DNA of 64,000 bases, from the NCBI GenBank assembly GCA_030737875.1, contig CM060915.1:904588677-904652676 (forward strand), read 5' to 3'. The translations under genes were made by a program, and so were the position numbers. Origin of the DNA: Allium sativum. Lineage: Eukaryota; Streptophyta; Magnoliopsida; Asparagales; Amaryllidaceae. Position 1 is the stretch's first letter, and every line of letters begins with the position of its first letter. Under the pieces are notes generated by a model. That model searched no databases. It saw nothing but the letters and a program-made list of their open reading frames with translations, and was not told the DNA's origin. Of the stretch, positions 55,727-64,000 are shown piece after piece.

Positions 55727-57225
55727 TCTGGTACACGATGTTAGGTTGCGTTAGTGGTGGAAGTCTACCCAGACCCGACCGACATATCCAGAAGCCACTA
55801 ATGTTGAACCTAACGTGAGAGGCCTAAATGCGCAAATACGAGACGGGCTACGACACGAGGTCAGGCCCAACTTGTGGAATAAGACTGCCCGGACCCGACT
55901 GGCATATCCAGCATCCAAGTAATCCTAATGTGTGAGGTCTAGCCCATTATAAACCATAAATGGACATGCTAATGAATTGGACTATTTAACCTAATCTAAT
56001 CCATAGGGATTGTATGATTATGAACTACAGTTAGGGTTACATTAAATTGGTTGGACAGTGAGTGGGTTATGTAATTCTGAGGGGGTGGGTAATATTTACA
56101 TATGGACCCACAAACTTAGCCCGATAAGGTTATGTAATTAAAGACACCTAGTGGTAAGCATAACTGGTAGAAAGATTGGGGATATATAATTAAAGACACC
56201 ATTTGGGTAAATATAATCTGTGGAAAACCTAGTGGGGAATACAAAACAAAAGGGAGAGCTTGTATCATATTGTGTGGGACCTGTTTCAGTCAGTAACCCG
56301 AAGTACATATCGAGTAGAGAACTCCAAAGGGGCACGCTTACTGACTGATTTTTAGAGATCCAAATGTGGAGGCGATGTTGGCGGCGCAAACCGACTGGGC
56401 CATGTCCGTGCATGAGCACGGTCGAAAGGGATAAGATGACCGTGACACCTGTGGATATGGGGCTGTGCATATCAGTGCGGGGTTGCCAATTTAGGAAGTG
56501 ATACATCCTACTGTTTGGCTGGCACAGAATATCTACGGAGTAGGGAGCCGATCGATCAGGGTAGTAGTAGGATACATTTGGACGTATGCATAAGTATACC
56601 ACCTTATAGTGTAAGGGATCATCTCATTTTGGTTATACTAGTAATAGTGCAAATAATCATTAGAGAAGCATATACACCTTATCTTGTCTACCTTGCCACA
56701 CCTGCCTTTTATGCAATAATCTCTTATCCACTTTATATGCCTGTCATGCTACTTCTATTTATTTACTTGCTAAAAGTAACTAGACTCGCTAGGCTTTTCG
56801 TCTAACCCTTTTTGTTTCCTCTTCTTTCTTCCGTTCACCCCCAGATTCTCAAGGCGGAAATATTCAGGCTTAGTCAGGACTCAGTTATCATCTTGCTAGA
56901 GCTGCTTTCGAAGAATGGCTCAAGTTCTTATCTCTACTATGGCTTTGTCTCTTTTATTTAGGGAATTATGATTTTTTAAAGTATTTATGTACTCTGATGA
57001 TAAAAGCCAGAAGTTATATTGTTGTAATTATTTTTGTGAGTTATGGTATTTTAGACGATGATGTATGATTTGTGTTTGAAATAAAAATTTGAATTTTCGT
57101 TGCTATCTTATTTATGTCTGTCTTGTAATATTCTGTGTCTGTTTAACTATAATGCTTCATGAAACTGAATGCATTCCCTTTGTGAGTGACATTAACAGAC
57201 ATGGAGTGTCACACTTGGTATTAGA

Positions 57226-60200
57226 TCCAGGATTTGGTAAGCTTACGAAGTGAGTGGATTTAAGCCATATTATTTTAGATAATGGTATATTACCGTTTAG
57301 CATTCCCCATTATGACAAGTTGAAATATGACATGTTAAGATGCCTAAACATATGCTAATAATGATATATGACATGCGAGAATGATTATCATGATATAATG
57401 TCAAATTGTTAATATGAATCAATTGAAATGTTAGAATGTTTACATGTTATAATATTAATATGAACATGTTAGAAAAATTCATATATTGAATTAGTTGAAG
57501 TGCTAAAAAGTTTACATGTTATGAACTTGTTAGAATATGGGCATCAATTGTGGTTGTTCTTCTTACATGTTAATTTATCCCAAATGTATACATGAAATAA
57601 TTGGAGTAAGTATATGATTATATGGTTTCATGTTAACATAGAAATGAATGGGGGCATCGACCAAATTAGGTTTAAAGATCTTAAATTGGGCTTGTAAATA
57701 TGATTCGGAAAAAGGGGCATGAAAACCTATAATGAAATAGGAATAATTATTAAAGAATAAACATGCCTAGAATTACAGTAATTAGAAACTGTAACCATGC
57801 TTAGACACGAGGTTAGATTACACTTGTGGTAGAAGTCTGCCCGGACCCGCCCGACATATCCAGCAACCACAAGTGGCAAATCTAATATGAGGGGTCTAAG
57901 TGCATAAACATGAAATATGCCAAGACACGAGGTTAAGTCCGACTTATGGAAGAAGTCTGCCCGGACACACCGGCATATCCAGCATCCACATGTTGTAGGC
58001 TTAATGTGAGAGGTCTAGTACATGTGTGTGTATATATATATATAAAATATAAACAGCCAGACTGATAAACAATATTAATTGAAATTAATGGTAATAAATG
58101 GAATTGAATGAAAGAAAGATACGACAGTAAATGGTTTGGTTTAAAAGGGGAAGGATAATAACCTATTATAAATAAATAACATTAATGAAAATGTTGTATA
58201 ATAGGTAGACTTATCCTGGGGACAAGTAAATATTATAACTTAGGTTATAATAAACTAGTTAGGGAAGGAGATAACTGGTGAATTGAGTTAAGGACACTTA
58301 ATTGTAAATTAAGTAATCAGTAAAGGGGAAAACCTGAAACCAGTTAAGAAAAGGGAAAAAATATATTGTACTTAATTATACATTAAGTAATCCGTAAACT
58401 TGGAGGTCTGAAACCCGCTGATAAGAATAACATGTTCAGACTTGTCCTCAGGACGAGGGGAAATTATAACATAGGTTATAATAAATGGGCAGAGAAACTT
58501 ATTAATGGGCCTTATTTAATAGAACTAAGTTATAAGTAAACAACGATAAGTTGTATTGACTATGTAAAGTGGAATTATGATTAAATGAGAAAGAATGAGG
58601 AAAACTTATGAAATGAAATAAGTTATATTTAATCATAAATGGTAAGTGACATGTTAATAGGAAAACATGTGAATTGAGATATACTTAATTACATATTAAG
58701 TACAACATGTTAGTGTAAAGATGAAATCAAATAAGAATATAAAAGAGATTGTGGATTACAGACCTAGGGCCACAATTTACGGATTATAAATTAAATAATT
58801 CGTAAACTAGGAAGTCATAAACCTGATTGAGAAAATAGTTGTATGTATCTACTCCAGTTTTGTGATTTGAAAAAAATGATGAATTACATTTTTTTTAAGA
58901 TGACATATTTTTATGGTTTGGCAAAAGAAAGTTTTCATAAGGAAAAATTACGAAATGAAATAAGTTATATTTAACCATAAATGGTAAGTGACATGTTAAT
59001 TGGAAAATATGTGAACTAAGGGATACTTAATAACGTATTAAGTATAACATGTTATTGTGACCTTGAAATCAAACAAGAATATAAAAGAGATTATGGATTA
59101 CTGACCTTGGGCCACCGTCTAGAGAATAACTTAATTAAATATTCAGAATTAAGTAAAATGGATAGCACCATTGCGTCGTCTCGAAATTCTGGTCAAGATA
59201 GACACCTGGTTTGCGTAAAACAGACACCGTATGAAGAAGTTATGAGCATTAGAAGTTTGTATACATATAAGGAGCTTATATGTATATATATTAAATAAAT
59301 ATAGCCAGAAATTTCAGATGCCAAATTGATGTTTAGATTGTTTGTTATTAAGGGAAGTCATTTCGCTTTTGCAGTCTTTACTGGTTGAGGGAGGGGCCGA
59401 GGTGGGGCCGTAACCACCGTCAAAATAGACCCGAGGTATATTTGTATATAGAGGCACTTTAAAGACGGTCCTGTACAAATTTGGAAAAGCTCCGGATCGA
59501 GTTCTGTGTTTCTTGTATCGCCCTGCCATGGAATTCGGTTAGATTGTTTGTTATTAGGAGCAGTCATTTTGCTCTTATAGTCTTTACTAGTTGAGGGAGG
59601 GGCCGAGGTGGGGCAACAACCACCGTGAAAACAGATCCTAGGTATATCTATATATAGAGGCACTTTAAAGACGGGCCTGTACATATTTGGAAAAGTCCGG
59701 ATCGAGTTCCGTGTTTCTTGTATCGCCCTGCCATGGAATTCGGTGCACATTAGAGGACGTGCGACCGAGGCATCGAGCTATAATTGAAGATATGTATGGT
59801 GGACTGTCTAGAGACATGCATGTCGGCTCTGGGTAGTGTATCGTTAGCTTAAGGGCATCAATCCAGTATGAATTCAGATTCGGACATAGGTGGCAGTCCG
59901 TACGTTTGGTAGCATAACATTGACAGATATATGCGGAGCGTAATATTATTATCCGCATGTAACTATTGCATAGGATGAGGGACTACGTATATTTCAATGT
60001 TGTTACGGTGTAGACCGTGCAAGTGGAGTACCATGGGGTGTACCTCAATACTGGGGGTAGCCACATATACACTATGTTAGGTTAATCCACTAGGAACCAA
60101 ATGGGTACGACGTGTGTGTACCCCTTGAGTGATGGTAACCCAAGTAACCTAATAAATAAGAAAATATGATTGAACGGTATATGCATGATTATCCAAAGTG

Positions 60201-60498
60201 TATAGTTTAAGTTCAGTCACCAGAACTTTTGTTCTGACCCCCTCCTCATAACATACTCGCATGTTAGATTTGTGGCAGGGACATGATAGCCTCGGAAACT
60301 GGTTAGGCAGTATTATTAATACGGTAAGGCAATATTTTGATTATATTAGATTTTATCCATTCCACTATGAGATATTTTCTGAGCTTTGACATATTTTATG
60401 TCTCTGTCTTTCTGTAGGATACCAGAGAAAACCAATCCGAGTTACGATGGATTGGAATTTTGAAAAAAATTCAGTCTATCGAAATTGGGGTTGTCACA
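57226..60498 (+). repeat. Mosaic of family E LTR pieces, plus orientation
   Basis: From 57226 to about 58880 it is collinear, in reverse, with 62200..63950. 58880..59110 repeats 58600..58760. 59135..59320 is a piece from the 5' end of the LTR (CGTCTCGAAATTCTGGTCAA, cf. the complement of 52080). 59334..59744 is a 206-bp duplication, and 59745..60498 is the LTR end GGGGTTGTCACA. At least three copies or strong rearrangement are needed to explain it. The stem-loop modules are at about 57795..58015. Confidence 0.65.
59334..59744. repeat. 206-bp tandem duplication in the family E LTR
   Basis: Units 59334..59539 and 59540..59744 both run from TAGATTGTTTGTTATTA to CCATGGAATTCGGT. The copies differ by a moderate number of substitutions, so the duplication is not fresh. 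Confidence 0.88.
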
Positions 60499-60541
60499 TC
60501 TGATCTTTATCCATCTTTTAAAGCCAAGGATTTTTTTTCAA
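60499..60541. other. 43-bp spacer between inverted family E LTR ends
   Basis: TCTGATCTTTATCC... to TTTTTTTTCAA separates a plus LTR ending at 60498 from a minus LTR starting at 60542. TCTGAT may be a decayed primer site of the left LTR. Confidence 0.7.
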
Positions 60542-63500
60542 TGTGACAACCCCAATTTCGACTGGCCGATTTTTTTTCAAAATTCCAATCTATGGAAACT
60601 CAGATTGGTTTGCTCTGGTATCCTGCAGAAAAGAAAGAGACAAAAAATATGTCAGAGCTCAGAAAATATCTCACAGCGGAATGGATAAAATATAATGTAA
60701 TCAAAATATAGCCTTACCATATTAATAATACTGCCTAACCAGTATATAAGGGTATCATGACCCTGCAACAAATCTTACCTGCGAGTATGTTATGAGGACG
60801 GGGTCAGAATACAAGTTCTGGTGACTGGATTTAAACTATACACTTTGGATAATCCTACATATACCACTCAATCATATTTTCTTATTTATTAGGTTACTTA
60901 GGTTAACAGCACTCAAGGCTTACACACACGTTGTACCCATTTACTTCCCGGTGGATTAACCTAATACAGTATATGTATAGCTACCCCCAATATCGAGGTA
61001 CAACCCATGGTACCCCACTCACACAGTCTCCACCGTAATGCTACTGAAATGCTCGCAGTCCCTCATCCCACGCCGGAGTGATGTACGGATCTCTATATAA
61101 CAATGTTACGATTAACACATATCTGCCATCACTACGCCACTTAAGCGTACAGATTGCCACCCTCGATCGAATCAGATCTCATACCTGAGCAATGCCCTCA
61201 AGTCTACTATACACCACCCAGAGCAGATAAGCATGTATCTAGACTGTCCCTCGTACATACTGTTAATTGTAGCTCGATGCCTCAATCGCATGTCCTCTAA
61301 TGTGCACCGATTTCCGTGGTAGGGTGATACAAGAAACAAGGAACTCGGTCGGGAGCTTTTCCATATCTACACAGGTCCATCTTTTAACGAGCCTCTATAT
61401 ACAGATATCCCTAGGGTCTGTTTTCACATTGGCTATGACCCCACCTCGGCCCTACCCTCAACTAGTAAAGACTACAAGAGCTAAGCGACATGCCCTGAAT
61501 AACAAACAATATGAACATCCAAGTGACGTCTCCCCTCAACCCCTCACCCCGATAGTCAAGGGTGAAATGGTATCTTGGGTTTAGCTCTAGTCTTTTCGCT
61601 TCCCACTGGTTGTCAATGATGGGTATTCGACGATCTACTATTCGTGGTCGTGACCCTCTGCCTCCCCGCTGAGGCAATCGCCGAATCACCCTAGTGTCAT
61701 AGCGTCATAGAATTTTCATTGCATAGCTACATCTGCAGTCAAGGCCCACCAATCTAGTAGTTACACGCGGACCCAACCTCTGCGAGCACAGCCTAAGATG
61801 TCTGTCACCGCACAAAGGACTACTAGGAGCACCTTATGTACCTTAGGAAGCCGTGTACTTCCCCTTCCAGTCCTTTGGAGCTGTCAGAACAATTAGATGA
61901 ATGTGCTCCCCCCTCGTGCCTTATAGCACCTCGATGATCTACCCCGTTGGGTTATTCGCCCTCAACCATACGAACTAGTCTAAGCGTCTTACTTTTTCAT
62001 GTTGTTAGACCCTATGTCTAAACATTTTTTTACGCGCTTATCTCACCTCATCAGGTTTCCAGTTTGCTTGGTTATTCCTATACATATTGAATTCTTATTC
62101 AAATTACCAAGTTGCTCTCGCTTATTAATTTCTGCCATACAACTTAATCCATTTAAGTTTACTAATAAGCCTACAACATGTTATTCTCTAGATTGTGGCC
62201 CAAGGTCTCTAGTCCACAATCTCTTTTATATTCTTGTTTGATTTCATCATTACAATAACATGTTATTAAGTATATACCAATTCACATGTTTTCTAATTAA
62301 CATGTCGCTTACCATTTATGATTAAATATAACTTATTTCATTTCATAAGTTTTCCTCATCCTTTCTCATTTAATCATAATTCCATTTTACATTGTCAATA
62401 CAACTTATCGTTGTTTACTTATTAACGTAGTTTTACTAACTAAGGTCCATTAATAAGTTTCTCTACCCGTTTATTATAACCTATATTATAATTTCCACTT
62501 GTCCCAAGGACAAGCCTAAACATTCTTATCAATGGGTTTCAGACTTCCAAGCTTATAGATTACTTAATTTATAATTAAGTACAACTTCTTATATTTCATA
62601 TATTTTCCCCCTTTTCTCAACTGGTTTCCTGCTTTCCCTATTTACTACTTACTTAATTTACAATTAAGTGTCCCTTTACTCATTTCACTAGTTATCCAAT
62701 TTTCCTACTAGTTTATCATAGCTGAAGTTATTATCCATACTTGTCCCTAGGACAAGTCTACCTATTATACAACATTTTCACTAATGTTATTTATTTATAA
62801 TAGGTGATTATCATTGCCCTTTTAAACCATTTTCTTTTACTGTTGTAAACCATTATTCCTCATTCACTGTAATATATATATATATATTCCTTTTTAAGGA
62901 AAATACTTCATCCACCTTATCAGTTTGATAGAAGAAATCAGTGATTTATTTTCGTAATGTATTCCCATATAAATCCGTGGTAGAAAGTAATTTCTTTACT
63001 TTTCTTACTTTATTTATTGTGGTTTACTTGCAACCACGTTCTCAGAAATAGGTCATTTAGGGAAATAAATCAATTTTCCTTTGCATCACACTAACTCAGT
63101 CCATTACATCGCTTCCTTTCTTATTTTCTGAGTTAGACATTTAATTACCATCATTTCCATTTATTTATATCTTGTTATATATATATAAGCGCTAGACCTC
63201 TCACATTAAGCCTACACTTGTGGACACTGGATTTGTCGGGCGGGTCCGGGCAGAATTCTGCCACAAGTTGACTTAACCTCGTGTTTAAGCACCATTACAT
63301 GTTTTTAATTTTGCACTTAGGCCTCTCAAGTTAGGTTCAACAATAGTGGCTGCTGGATATGCCAGTCAGGTCCAGGCAGACTTCCGCCACTAATGCAACC
63401 TAACCTCGTGCCATAAGTGCAGTTACAATTTCAAATTGTAATCCTAGGCATATTCATCTACATTCAACCATTTATGTTCATATCAAATTGCGCTCCCAAA

Positions 63501-64000
63501 TTAATGTCTCTAAACATAATATATGTTATGTTCCAAAATCCCATTACAAATTATGCCCTAAATCCCAATATGTGCTGCATGTCTTTCTACATGTAATTAA
63601 CTTTATTTAAAATAAAGTGTAATTCTCCAATAGTGTATCATTTGCCCAAAATCTCAATTAACCCAATTGACAAGTTCATAAAATAGATCTTTACAATAGT
63701 ATTCATGTACATCTCAACATGTTAACTAATTGAACATATTATCCATTTTAGGGAAATAATTCATTTCATCAAATTATATCTTCCAATATGTTCATTGTGT
63801 ATATTAATGGGGAATGGCAAACGATAAATATACTATCATGCTAAAAGTATATTTTAAACCCACTCACCTAAAAGCCTTCCAAATCTTGAATCTGATCCAG
63901 ATCTATTCTTCCTCAGTTTTTCCCTTTTAATTTGATTTGAAACCTAACGACCATGGATTTATTATTTTCATTAAAAGAGATGGGAAAGAGAAATAATTTA
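60542..64000 (-). repeat. Family E LTR (G), minus orientation, cut by window end
   Basis: Starts TGTGACAACCCCAATTTCGA and is collinear with 48029..about 51500 of LTR E1 throughout, including short palindromes, (TA)n run (about 62872) and stem-loop modules (about 63195..63405). The window ends before its U3. Confidence 0.88.

Larger units (their letters stand above)
54331..57213 (+). repeat. Plus-oriented D-type LTR (F), interrupted
   Basis: D-family LTR in plus orientation, ending ...GGAGTGTCACA at 57213. It includes a GTCGAC cluster, TATA box and, after a family E insertion (54968..55726), the stem-loop modules (about 55738..55940) and the conserved end. About 650 bp of D sequence is missing at the E junction. 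A degenerate primer site TGGTATTAGATCC follows at 57216. Confidence 0.7.

Noticed and set aside
56138..56602. 154-codon minus-strand frame
   Set aside because: It lies inside a plus-oriented D-type LTR. The partly matching frame at 41375 is in the corresponding LTR region and has no known domain.

Overview
This window is repetitive DNA from a large flowering-plant genome, probably a eudicot. The plant origin is supported by Ty3/gypsy chromovirus (Tekay-type) and Ty1/copia retrotransposons, a CACTA transposon and a hAT transposase remnant. It is also supported by captured exons whose best recognisable parents are a plastid-type transaldolase and a CYP735A-like cytochrome P450. I see no intact host gene, rRNA, tRNA or CRISPR array. 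The only long intact reading frame is the gag-pol of element B at 16368..20855.

Layout. (1) 1..1399 is the 5' part of a decayed copia element on the minus strand. (2) 1400..24675 is a nest. Element A is a minus-strand, internally deleted Tekay-type element with ~4.15 kb LTRs. Its 5' LTR was hit twice: by a 1.6 kb LTR-like insertion without coding sequence (8402..10015, probably a solo LTR) and by the full-length plus-strand element B (13180..24317). All three insertions are delimited by 5-bp target duplications, perfect for B and with one mismatch for the other two. (3) 24676..26428 holds unassigned DNA and a hAT transposase remnant. (4) 26429..38576 is LTR-like DNA, mainly one minus-strand LTR (C). 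It carries a 1.7 kb AT-rich hairpin minisatellite and was split by a 6.1 kb non-autonomous CACTA element (30920..37055, TSD gat) loaded with captured exons. (5) 38577..40762 has a 181-bp near-perfect palindrome and an unrecognised coding remnant. (6) 40763..64000 is a tangle of two further LTR families. Family D includes a decayed gag-pol at 43754..47805. Family E appears in both orientations, including an inverted LTR pair separated by 43 bp.

The most interesting material is not the proteins. Several LTR families here share an unusual internal architecture. In most, a cluster of GTCGAC or GACCGACC motifs lies upstream of the TATA box. Families A and B also have back-to-back E2F-like TTTCCCGCC sites. 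Families A, B, D and E carry a tandem pair of ~80-100 bp stem-loop modules with a GC-rich conserved loop inside the transcribed part of the LTR. The other standout is the Pack-CACTA element. Element B looks young and its frame is open, but its integrase has lysine at the position of the catalytic glutamate, so it is probably unable to integrate by itself.
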